NCBI GenBank assembly: GCA_013398275.1
Contig: VZSE01002186.1
Coordinates: 1,764,428 to 1,828,427, forward strand
Length of the DNA: 64,000 nucleotides
From: Promerops cafer
Taxonomy: Eukaryota > Chordata > Aves > Passeriformes > Nectariniidae
Reading direction: 5' to 3'
Position 1 is the stretch's first letter; every line of letters starts with the position of its first letter. Shown here one piece after another: positions 49,020 to 61,100 of this stretch. The notes below the pieces were generated by a model, which did no database searches, was not told where the DNA came from, and saw nothing but the letters and a program-made list of their open reading frames with translations. Position numbers and translations under genes: made by a program.

Positions 49020-49172
49020 CGTAGAATCAGGGAATGGCTGGGATTGGAAGGGACCTTAAAGAACGTCTCGTTCCCACCTCCGTGACATGGGCAGGGACAC
49101 CTCCCGCTAGACCAGGTTGCTCAATGCCCCATCCAACGTGGCCTTGAGCACTGCCAGGGACGGGCCATCCCT
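49020..49172 (-). mobile_element. CR1 LINE tail abutting the CpG island
   Basis: The plus strand starts with GTAGAATCAGGGAATGGCTG and follows the CR1 3' UTR through GGAAGGGACCTTAAAGA, CATGGGCAGGGACACC and AGACCAGGTTGCTCAATG to GGGCCATCC. The tail begins immediately at the right edge of the CpG island. With REPS2 read leftward, this is directly upstream of the presumed promoter. It is 5'-truncated and on the minus strand. Confidence 0.9.
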
Positions 49173-49578
49173 CACCAGTGGCATTTTTAAAGTACCACCT
49201 GCTGTTGAACGTGCAACGTGGGCACCACAGAAAAGAAATGGCATAATCCGATACCCTGCAGTGAGTCCTAATCGATTAGCCATGACCGTTCGAGAGAGAA
49301 GCATCTCACCGTGTTCTCTCTCTAGTCTTTGCTTTAACGTGAAGGGCAAAGAGCCCCTTGTTCATGGAGATGATATTCCTCTTTATTACTCATTTGCCAA
49401 CAGTGACACTGTAAATGTTCCCTTTACAGGTCGAGCAACACCTCAAAAGTCAGGCAGGTCACCGCCGAGGTGGGAGGGCTGGGTACATCTCATCCAGGAG
49501 GTTGTTTGTGTGTCTCATACTGTTCTTCGCAGCCTTTCTTCCCAGCAGTTCTTTGGGGAATTTCAAGCAATAAGCTAA

Positions 49579-49618
49579 TCACAGATATTAACAAGGTGAT
49601 CCTTGTAAATATCTGTGA
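49579..49618. repeat. Short hairpin: 18-bp arms, 4-bp loop
   Basis: TCACAGATATTAACAAGG (49579-49596) and CCTTGTAAATATCTGTGA (49601-49618) are reverse complements at 17 of 18 positions, separated by TGAT. It lies about 560 bp beyond the CpG island on the upstream side of REPS2. Confidence 0.93.
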
Positions 49619-52600
49619 CCTGCAGAAGAGTCAACAAGTCCTCTTCACAGCAGCTTTGATGCACAGACATGGCCTGGCCCAGGAGAAATCAGATTACCTG
49701 CTGTTTGTTTCCATCCTGTACCATTAGCAATGTTGGGCCAGCATTATTACCTGTGTTCCTGAATGCAAAATATTTGGGAGGTCAATATGTTTTATTTTTT
49801 ATATGCTTCTTTACTATTAATTCAGAAAAAAAAATGAAATCCAAATGTAATAATTTTACATAATATTTTTACTAGAAAATAGTTCTATTTATGGTCTGTA
49901 AAGCCAAAAAAACAATTACTAGGTTGTCACTTCTGTTCTTGTTAACCAAACATAGTTACCTCTTTTTAAAATCTTTTTTTAAGCTACTTTATCATCTTCA
50001 CACCACATATCTGTGCCTCCTCGCTTGCACAAAACATGCAAACTCTTAATTCCTCTAATTCAAAATGAAGATCTGTTCCTGCCTTCTCAATGTGTGGAAT
50101 GCCGAATGGGTTGTTAGATTCAGCTGTTAGCAGGTGAATAATTGATGCTTGTGTTTAAGGATGGAGTGTTATGGAGAAATATTTTTTCTTTTAGGGCAGA
50201 ATATTGTCATAGTATTTTCTCATTTTAAAACATATTGTTATGCAAGACTATTTCAGCAACTGAATCTTGTAGCCCAGCTTAAAGTGGCAAATATCTGTAG
50301 TAGCTCAAAAAAATTAAGCAAGTCCTCTTGAGAAGGCTCTGCAGAGCGGAGAGTGAATGATCCCCTGACTGCAAGGTACATCACCTGGAGAGTCCTAAGA
50401 TGGCACTGGCCTTTTTCTGTATCTCCAGCCAGGTACAAGGTACTGCTCTGAGGAAATGGTGCCAACCATGTGGAGAGGATGTAGGGCCATATTGCCATAT
50501 TTAACTATTTGACTCTTGTGATAAAATATCTTCAGTTTAGCTTATGGAAGAATAGCTGGCTTCCAGGTGAACTTGAACAGGAGAGATGTTATCCTGACAA
50601 CCAAAAGAAAACACTGTGAATAATTTGTGCTAATTGTGCATTTTCCTGTTCCTGAAGATGCTCATTTGTAACTGACCAGCCCAATACTTGTGATGTCTCA
50701 TCACAACAAATATGCCCTTTGCCAACACTCCAGAAGACAGCATTGGATCTTTGTTGATGTGTCAGCCAAGTCTTCAAAGTTTTTCTGCAGTGGACCCTGG
50801 CAGGAAGATTTTGGAAGCACACACCATCCAGGACACAACAGTCTGTCTCACCAGCCACACCTCTTACTGCCAACATACACAGCTGCTTTTTTTTTTTCCT
50901 CCTTTGGACAATTTTCTCTTCTTCCTTGACCTTTAAAACTTGCATTCCTCTCTCCATCCAGCCCACTCATCAGAAATGACAGAGTGACTGTGTTCACAGC
51001 CGGTCTACCCCAGTGTTGTTATCTCCAACATGTTGTCTCCAAGACATGAAAGAAGTGAACCACCATAAACTGAGGGAGGAGACAGGGAAATCCATGCCCC
51101 TTATGCCTGCAAAGTGAGTGTGAGCTGAGAGGTGTACCAGGTGTGAGCTGACCACCCCTGGTCACCTTTGGGGAATGCTCAGGTGTCTGCCTGCTCCCCG
51201 CAGGTGTTCTGAACTCAGCAGTGCCCACCACACCAACTTACTCTGCTGCACCCACTCCTTATGGGGAGTTTTAATCCACCCCATGTGCCAGAGCCACTTT
51301 CTGTGCAGTCCAGTGTGCCTTGTGCAATGACATTTATGGCCTTTGTGTGCTTTAAAGTTCTTGTGAGGGTACATTAGTTCAGACAAAGAGGCACTTAATG
51401 ATAACAAAAGCCATACAAATATCATAGGAAGACAGATTCAACCTTCCTGTTTACATGGAAGTTGTGACATCATTACAGGTTACAAAGCTTCCTTACAACT
51501 AAGAAACACAACATATCGGTATCAGAATCCAAACAATTCAAGGAATTATTTTTTGCTGGAAAAAGTAGCCAGTGATGTAAACTGAATTGAAATCTGGCTT
51601 ATCAAACTATGGCTTAGATCTGTGTGTGGTCCTCCTTCCCTCCCCACCCAACTAGTAATGCAGTTCCTTACTCTGCAGTCAGCCAGCAGCAGTCCTGCAA
51701 ACAATTGTGTGATCATGTGTGGGAGGGAGACAGAGGCCATAGTGAAAAAAAAAAAAAAACCAACCAAAACAAATACTACTTCCAAAGATGTGCTAATGGA
51801 AATAACAGTAATATGGATAATAGGTATATTTTTGTTCAGGATATAAATTGGTATAAATTGTCATGCATAATATGACATAATACATAACCTCCAGTAAAAA
51901 ATATTCTCCCAATATTTTAGTATTTAGGAGATCCTGGGAATTTTTATTTGAGCAGTACAACCAAACACTAGTCACTCCAAATATGTGTTATTTCACTAGT
52001 CTTAGGTTTGAGATCATGTCAGACTTGTCCTGGTCTAAAAGGCATGAGTTCTGGCTGGCAGCTGCTTTCCATTGACAGTGGAAACACTCCATATATCACC
52101 AAGTAAAGCTTTGGAAACTCATGCAAATTGTTGGCTGGAAAACTTTGATTTAGCTTTTCCCAAACCAGCTCAAGTGAATCTCACCCACTGTTCCTCATAA
52201 CAATTATTTTTATATATTTTCTCTGCAAAATCAAAGAAGACTGATGGCAAGCAACTGGTGGGGCATGTTTCCTGACCATGGCATCAGACATGCTTGCAAT
52301 ATACTTGACAAGCTTGCTGTTCAGTGTATAGATTCAGAATGCAAATACTCATATTCTTCTTTGCATTGTTGCTTACATGAAGAGATCCCGTTTCCAAGAA
52401 AAAACAGAGAAATGCTTAATGAACTGTAAAATTTGATTCACTGTTCTCCAGCTTGTTAACATCTTTAATGCATGAAAAAGACTAAGAAATAGTAACTGTT
52501 TTCTACTCTGACCAATTCATTGTTTAAAAAAATTACATGGCATCAAAAATTGCTCATTGTGGAAGATGCAATTCCTGGCAGGTTGTTTTTTTTTTCCATA

Positions 52601-55600
52601 AGCAGCTGAGTACATAATCAAGAATTAGAGTTTGTGTCACAAAATATTTGACAAATATCCATATATTAATTAGTTGGGAGGAGAGGGGGGAAGGAGGGAA
52701 GGAGGACCACACACAGATCTAAGCCATACTTTCATAAGTAAAATTTCAGTCCAGTTTACATTACTGACATTATTTTTTTCTAGCAAACAATAAATACTTG
52801 AATTGTTTTGATTTACTGGTATGTACAGTTTCTTGGTTCCAGGAAAGCTTTGTAACTGAATATCACAACTAGTTGTGTTTAGAGAGTCTTTTTATAAAGT
52901 CCTTTTATGAAGATTTATGCATGCAGTATGAGCTTTAGTGGCAGAAGGCAAAGCCCATGTACACATGTAAGCTTTGTAAGAGCAAGGACAAAAAAAGTAC
53001 AGTGCTTTTTAGGTAACTTTCCAGGAAAGTACAGCTGCATTTCCATTGATTTCCATCACAGTACCTCCAGTTTATTTCTTTTAAAATAATGGCTTCATGT
53101 GAAATTGAAAAACAATTTAGGTGCATGTTTGTTTTTCTTTTAGTTTTGAAATATCCACTTACTTTTGTGTTCCACAGAAGCAAAAGGTCACTCAACAAAC
53201 CAAGCACTAGAACATGTTTTTCCTCTATCATCTGTCCTTAAACTTAGGAAATTCACAAACCATTCAGCAACTATTCAAACAGCAGGTTTCAACCAGAACA
53301 CACCAAACCTTACTGTGCAGGGTTATCATTCCTAAAGGTCCTATCATCAGAAACTTGAATGCCTGAACCAAGAAATGCTGCCAGGGGAAAATCTATGTGA
53401 TCCTGGAAGTCCCACACAGAAAAAATAAAAATTAAAAAATAATTAAATAAATAAAATAAAAGAGGGACTCATTAGTGTCTTCTCCCACACACATAAGATA
53501 AAATGTACTACTTGCAATATATTCGGAAAGTTAACTCTATTTTCCTGGACAAGGAGAGAAACATGTTAGGCAGAAGGGGCTATTATAAGAGCACAGATGA
53601 TAATTAAACAAAATTTCTTAGTGCTTTGTGTGGCAGCTCATGTACCACTACTTGTTTCTTTTAACTATCTGTTACTGCTAACCACACTCCTAAGTGAAAA
53701 ATAATCACAGAAAGGCACACAGACATTAATCACTGCAATGACGCCATTAATGCAAAATTAAATGCATATTTTCCACTTGAAGAAATAACAAGTAAAAAAT
53801 CACTCTACATTTACTCATCTGTGTGTCCTGCAGCTAATGTGCTGCTTAAAATTTTGCCTTTAGACTTGGAAACAAATTCTGGTAAGTGTTCAATTATGAA
53901 ATAACCCATCGTCTAAAGGGTTTTCAGTGCTGCTGCTGCAGTCTGAAGTTTCCTATGTAGTTTTGACCTAAATAAGTTCCCTTTTGGGCAAATAGTATAT
54001 GCCCTTATGCCATTTTCCTGGTTACATTTTAACATAGCAAGGGGTCCACCTTGTCCTTCAGTTAATTCATGAACTCAATATAAACCACAGGCAAATTAGC
54101 TGCAATTCACTCTGGCTCTTGCTGTTAGTTCAGACAGTGGAGATAAACCAACAATAAATTCTATTTACGACTTCTTTTCCCAGAATAAAACCAGCTACAA
54201 CAACGCCATTGCAGCTGCAGAAAGTATCGTGGGAGGCACTTTCAGCAGGAGTGTGCACTGTGCTGTAAAGCTTGTAACCTGCACATGACAAAGCTTTTCA
54301 TTCAGCATCAGCCTGAGAAGGGCTGTACTGTCACTGCTTGGCTCTTTATGCAAAGGGCACTGTAACAGCAGCCAGTCCTGCAATGTGATAGCAACCTCCA
54401 GCTCTCAAATCCCACGTGCCAGGATGGAGAAAGCCACAGCCGGTTCATATTCCCCAGCAGCCAGAGCTGCATCTCCCTCACCCGCAGCACCGTGCCCCGG
54501 CCTCACTACCTCTTCACAACCCCTCACAAAGTGGGGCTTGTTGGAGCTGGGCAGCTGTGCCTGGTGCAGGGCGGCGGGGCAGGGCTCAGGAGCACGGACA
54601 GGCTGGTGGAACAGCTCCAAGATGTGCCAGCCACAGCCCGGCTGCAGAACCACTGGCACCATCATGAAGGAACCTCCTTTCCCTTCTCCCTCCCTTCTAA
54701 GTTCACAACAGATGCTTGGGATATTGTTTTCAAAGATAAGAAACCTGAGAGACCTGAGAGTGGTGATAGTTTGGATCAGGCTTTTTTTCTCAGCAGCACA
54801 GGAGAAGGTCTTCTCGTTTTCTAGTGAAGCCCTCCCATAGTAAGGACAGCCTTGGACACTCAGAGCCCCTGAGGCCACAAACAGGAGATACACAGGAAAA
54901 ATAGCTGGCCAAACACAGACCATAGCTGGCCTCTCAATGTCACTGCCAGCCCAAACATCACCAGCCTGTTCTTGGTCAGCAGCCAGCAAGCAGGGGAAGG
55001 TACCACAGAGGTAATCCAGTGCCTCTCTCCCGTGAGGAAGGCGGGGCTGCAGAGTTGAACACAAGAGGTCCCACATGGATTACACAGCTTGACCTGGGCC
55101 ACAGTGAAGACAGAACACAAATGGTTTATGGCATGGTCACAGGAACAGCTTTCCCCTGGGAGCCTCTTGCAGCATAGAGCAAGATGGTCTCCCCAAATCC
55201 CTCTTCAGACTATGTGTCCTGCTTGCAGACTCCAGGAGGGAATAGGGGTGGCTGACCCACTCTTCACTGCCAGCTGGCTTCCTCACTCTGGACCAACTTC
55301 ACTGAAGATATTCTTAATTTACAGCAATGTGAGAAAAGAAATGGCTTCTATTCTTTGCAATATATTTGAAGTCTTTCATAGATTTGATATTGAGGTATCT
55401 AAAGCCACAATTTAAAATAGGAATAGAATCAGGCCTGAAATAAAGGCTAGTTTGTGCATATATACCTTTTGTGTTATTGACCCAATATATAAATTATTAT
55501 AAAAATCTTATACCTTTTAGTTACATGTGTTCTTAATGCCAGTATTTGATTGGCGAAGACTAAATATTTTTAGAGTACTATTTGCTTTGTCATTTATATA

Positions 55601-55869
55601 CATTCACCATTTTTTCAGTGTAAGAATCCAGGCAGTTGACAGCTGACATATTATTATTCAGTACAGAGATGAGATATTAAATCTCATCACGGTGAAGAAA
55701 GGTGTGTGCAAGAAAGATAAATTAGTCTTGTGACTGAGGAGTTTATCTTAGTGAGACTCAGAAAAGTGTGGTACTGCTCCTACCTTTGCTACATTTGCTG
55801 TGCAACCCTGCAGACATTCTTTAGTAGAAGTAAAAGAAAACATTTTCCAATCGTACTGCAGTCTTCAGA

Positions 55870-55911
55870 GATACAGGCAATCTCCTGGGAGATATGGGCA
55901 ATCTCTTGTGA
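55870..55911. repeat. Two-copy 21-bp tandem repeat
   Basis: GATACAGGCAATCTCCTGGGA is followed directly by GATATGGGCAATCTCTTGTGA. The copies agree at 17 of 21 positions. This is probably an old duplication. Confidence 0.8.
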
Positions 55912-56070
55912 GATTTTTGAGATGTTCTGAAAGGGTGAAGGGGAGCAAATAAAAAGAAAAAAAAAAGAAAACAAATAAAGACATCTCTGCATAGGCAGAG
56001 TTTAAGCTCTCTCCACCGGTACAGCCTGTCTCCTGTCAGAGCATTAGCACCCAAGAGCTCAGGTTTGCAC

Positions 56071-56152
56071 GCATGGATCTGCCTGGACGTATCCTGTGTC
56101 TCCCCTTGCCTGCATGGATCCTCCTTGACATATCCTGTGTCTACCCTTGTCA
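56071..56152. repeat. Two-copy 41-bp tandem repeat
   Basis: The unit starts GCATGGATC and contains TATCCTGTGTCT, once from 56071 and again from 56112. The copies are similar but clearly diverged, so the duplication is not recent. It is only 160 bp from the 21-bp tandem repeat. Confidence 0.82.
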
Positions 56153-56881
56153 CACAGCACCGCAGGACAAAGCAGTAGATGCAGCCTTTCCTGTTTACTG
56201 CTCTGGGTGTGGTACATCAACTGCTCCTGGCCCTAATATTAGAAAAACAATTGCAATTGGGCCACAGGATGTGTAGCTACTCTCTCATGCTTGGTCAGTT
56301 AAATGTTTACAAATATTTTCTACAATACCATGCCAATTCTGTTCATAACTAACATTTCAATCCCTTCTGTTCAGGTGCAGGAGCACTGCAGTGAAGGTCA
56401 GGATTAGTTCTGTCCTGAAAAGCACAGCTAGAGACAAAAGGTTGTACAAAAGATTGCCATTCAACATTAAAACTTCCAGGGATGTCTGCTGGTTTTGCTT
56501 TTACATATCAAGCTATTAAAAGTGTCCGTGTCTTGTTGCCTCGTGGAAACCTCAAAGGGATCTGCTGAAGCCCCAGGTGAAGCATTTCAAACTAGGATGG
56601 CTCAAAAGCAAAGCCCTTGCTCCTGGAATCCCTGGGTTTGTAGTGAATATGTACCTCTTTCCTAGCAAGCAGACAAGCATTTTTGAACAGCTGTATTTCT
56701 GAACACTGTTGTACTTTGCACTTAGTTTAAATAATAAACATTTGGCAAGACTTGCCTTGTCTAAAACTGTGCATATTTTAAGGGAGGAATATTTCCAGTG
56801 TGTTGGTTATAATTTAATGAACATGCAGTGTGGTTAATTTGAAGGAGTAAGAATTGTTCAGATGTCCTGGTTTGGGATTTT

Positions 56882-56926
56882 GGGGGGTTTTTTTTTGGGG
56901 GGGGGGGGGTTGGTTGGTTGGTTGGT
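56882..56926 (+). repeat. G-rich tract with TTGG repeats, possible G-quadruplex
   Basis: A run of six G, nine T, thirteen G (56897-56909) and then four TTGG units follow one another on the plus strand. Several G-runs this close could fold into a quadruplex in single-stranded form. The exact homopolymer lengths may be unreliable in an assembly. Confidence 0.75.
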
Positions 56927-58140
56927 ATTTTGGCAGGACAGTTGTTGGGGTTTTTTTGCTAAGTTTTTGCAAAGTTTTATTTTGTCTTTAAAGGTAAATA
57001 AGATACAGTTTTATGAAATGTATGTTCTAATATAGTTAAGAAGAGTCTACTTATTTCTAGAAAAGAGTAGCTGTCAATGTCATATTTATGCTCTCAATAT
57101 TGTATTTATTAACCAGCAATATTGGATTAAATCAATATGAATAATTTCATAAAGTATGAAGATCTACAGTCAAAACCAGAGTATGGGATGGGATGTTTGC
57201 AGGGGGAGGGAAATTTTACTGTGTTTTGTATCATAACTGAGTTTTTTCTTGCACTAACTCTTGGTACTTTAAGACATTCGGGTAATCCTGTACCCTGAGA
57301 GCAAGATCTTTTTGTACTTGCTTACCTTAAAATCCATGAAAGAATACTGAATTTACGGAGGGCTACACACAGCTTCTAAGTTAAGCATGTGCTGGTTAAT
57401 GGTCTAAAAATTTACTATAAGATAGATAGCACTGTCATAGATTCGTAATAAATGACCAGGCCAGATGAGGCCTGATTTCAGTGTGATTTTCTATTTTAGT
57501 GAATTGTCATTGAGGCTTTCATGGAACAGTGCATCCTGAGCAGGCATCTAAATGAAAAGTCATCATCTAAAAAGTCAAACAACTTTTCCAGTTATAAGAA
57601 ATGCCATGGAAAGAAAATTAAATACAGAAAAAGGAAAAGCTAAAAAAAAAAATAGCTAAGCAGGATGACTGGGTGTAAGTTCTGCAAAATCCTTCAATAT
57701 TTAAAAAATGTGTAGGAATTAAAAAAACATATAGGCAATTATCAGCTTTCAGACAAGTATATTTCTTCTAAGATATCCACATTAAAAACATTTCAGCAAG
57801 GAGAGAAAAGATTATGGTATTGCAGAGTAATATCAGAGATGCTTGAAATTCGCAATAGAAAACCAGTCCTTCTGGGACATTCAGTGAACAGATGTTCAGA
57901 GAGTCTGTGCTTGCAGTAGTTACAAATCAAAACTGTGTGACAAATATTATAGATGCTGAAGTCTGAAAGAAGGACAGATTCTCCTTTCTGGATTTTTTTA
58001 ATGCCAGCTCTAGTTATCTTTGATCCTATAGATTCAGAAAGATCCAATTACTTTATCCTGAGAAAACTCATCAGAGATATGAAAATGGAGAGTAATTTAG
58101 TTATCAGCATTCCTAATGTAAAAAAAGAAAGAAAATCAAA

Positions 58141-58170
58141 CCAAACCAACCAACCAACCAACCAAACAAC
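58141..58170. repeat. (CCAA)n microsatellite
   Basis: CCAA-type units repeat about six times (CCAACCAACCAACCAACC inside the tract), followed by AAACAAC. It is a likely length polymorphism. Confidence 0.9.
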
Positions 58171-61100
58171 TCCCAAAAAATCCAAGAATTTTGAGAAGCA
58201 AAATTTCTGAAGTGTGGCTTTCCCACATTTCTCTCTTTTCTGGATACTTGGGTGCCCCCAGACTTTCCTCAGTAGGAGCACTAATTTTGGTCTGTCTCTA
58301 CCTTCATGACATCGACAGAAAGCTTTAGTCAAAAAGGTTCTTCTCTTGTGAAGGCTTGAAGATGTCAGCATTAGGTTTTATTTGCAGCAGTCACTCAAGC
58401 CAGTGCACGGCAATCTCATAACATTATTGAAATATTTTCTTCTTCCTTTGTAGACCTTTCAGGGTTATTTTTCTTGCTTTCTGCAGTTCAGTGGTTACTG
58501 ATGGAAAAGAATCAGCTTGTTGATCCTTCTTTCCTTTCCTGAAGTTCTGTCCTGGGCAGATGTGTATTGCTCAAACTCAAAAAGCACTTGCTTGTATCTC
58601 CTCTGGATCTTCTGTGAAATTCAGCATTCTGTGCTACAGGGAGAGAAAGCACTGTAGCTGCCAAAGCCAAACCCTATATTATCAGTTAAATTAATACTGA
58701 GAAAAATCTTCATGCTCAAGAGGAAGAAAGTAGCATGCAGTTGGCAAGGCAGCTATATTAAACCAGATACCAATCTCAGCAGAACCAGAATTAATTAGGA
58801 GTAATTGAAATCTACTTCCACACTGAAGAGAGTAATTTTTTATGAATATATATTTTCTTATCTTTATGTTCAAATCTTTATGATCACATTTCTAAATGTT
58901 ACTTTGGTTTGATAACTGGAAATTGTATCTGATGATAGATGTCATTGTATTAGGATTGTTCTAGACAAAACATCTCCCAAAAAAAAGAAAATACTGAGTT
59001 TAAGAAATAAAGTGCCCCACAATTAGGAAATATCACAAGCAAGAAACCTACACAATGTTATTTCTAGCCTTTTATGGGCAGAGAGGCTGAAAAGTGAAAG
59101 GTAAAATAAATTCCTTAATTTTCAGCCATATTTGCTAAATAGTGATGGCATTTACCAGATTATCTGCAATGTGGTAGATGTGGCCTTACTCTATACAAAT
59201 ATGCATAGGCACAGATATATGCAGTCTGGTCTGACTTTTAAGGGTATGATGATTTTTTAGCCATATTTCATAATACAGCTTACTTCTACTTCCACAGCAG
59301 TAAAATATCACCAAGAAAAAAAAATTATCTTTTCTTTTGCAACACTTTTACACATCTGTGCAAATTTAAGTAACTATGTAGCCAATGAGGCAAGAATAAG
59401 GCCCATGGTTGCTGGAGGGAATTCTACTCTGTAATTGAATCAGCCCATGTGGATCTCAGCTCTCAAATCAGATGAAATGCAGAATGTTGTGTTTATGTAT
59501 GGCCGTGCTGACTGTATTGGTTTCCTCACGAGTAAAGATACCTATCAACATACTGCACTAATGACAGGACTGGTCTGTAACAAGATTCCTCACAATAAAG
59601 AACAGTCATATGTTAAGAGAAAAGGGAATACAGAGGGAAAAAAAGCTCAGCTGCTTCCTTTTTTTCAGTACTGCTCAAGATATTAATTGCAGAACATGAA
59701 GCACCTAAAAATATCTGAATATTGATTTCCTCACAGTGCTGATGTTATCAATTGTGCTCGTTTCTCTCCAGTGTATCTGTTTGCCCGATTCTGTTGGTCT
59801 TTTACTTCTGCTACTTAAGAGCAAAAGCTGAGGATGTTACTGCCTCCTAGTAATAGTTGCTAAACAGATGCTTTTCAAAGCAACAGCTGTACTTTCACAA
59901 AAAAACTTTATTTTCTTTTACAATTTTACAATGAGATGAAGCAGCTGGGATGCTTTGGAGACAAAGGAGCTCATGAATAATTCACTTGACACCTTTTTCA
60001 CTGAAGTATGGGTGTCTTCATTAAATAAAATTGCCTCCTGTCAAGGGCAGTGAGAAGGTTTTGGGAGGAAGGCAATGTTGTTTCCATTTGAGACCCCAGA
60101 GAATGATGGTTGACAGCAAGGTGGAGTTTAATGTCAGTATAATTTTTATTTTTTTAATTTTTGTTTATTATTACCCTTTAAATAATTTCAATATAAAAAA
60201 CACTTAAGTCAGTACTCTGGAAAATAATGCAAAGTAAAAAAATTCAGCAGGTATATAGATTGCAAAAGCTTGTGGTCAGTGAAAAAGAGCAGATTATGCC
60301 TGTTTACACGTATGGCTTAAATTGCATACTGAGGCATACAAGGTGTTTTATCCATTTTTTAGTATGAGGTGGTGCTGGACACCCTCCTGAGTGTTACTGA
60401 GGGGTGCCTGAGGTTCCCCCCAGAGCTGGCTCAGCAGGGCCAGCGTCCTGGGGTGGTTCTGCACATTATCTGTGGGTTGGAAGCACCTGCTGGGGCATGG
60501 TTTTGTTAGGATCTAGCCAGATCCTTGGCATGCTTCCCCACACACACACCCCCAAGGCAGAGCATAAACTGCGGGCATTTAACATCCTTGTGCTGTCTCA
60601 CTGGCAGCATCATAAGAGATGCCACTTTGGTTAATTGCTGCAGAGCAGGAATGCCAATTTGGCTCTGGCTAGCACAGGATGTGGATGGAAGCATGGAGCC
60701 TTTCTCTGTTGGTAGAGAAGGCTGCAGGGATGTGAAGCAAGGTTAGAGCCTGCAGCTCTCCTCCAAAATACCTGCTGCTCAGATCCAGTAACATCTCAGC
60801 TTTCAAGCATGCCCCTAAAGCTCACACAGCATGTAAATGTTACTGTTGGCAGGTGTGAGGGAGCAGGCAAATGTCTTAATCGGGTAGTAAACATTGTATT
60901 TAATAAATTGCACAGACAGAAAAGCTGGGACAGGGCTTACAGCAAAGAAGATCCTGAATTACCAGCAGAGGAGGCACAGGCCTTCAGTCAGGGTCTGTCA
61001 AGAGGGAGATATGTGGAGGAAGCCGTATCAAGGTATTTAAAATGTTTTGGGGAGCTGCTCTAGAAATAACAGGGAGCTACCTCCTTCCAACCAGGGAACC

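Noticed and set aside
48286..49085. Long open frames across the CpG island on both strands, up to about 256 codons
   Set aside because: They run through 219 N and are open because of GC composition. None carries REPS2 EH sequence or any other known motif.
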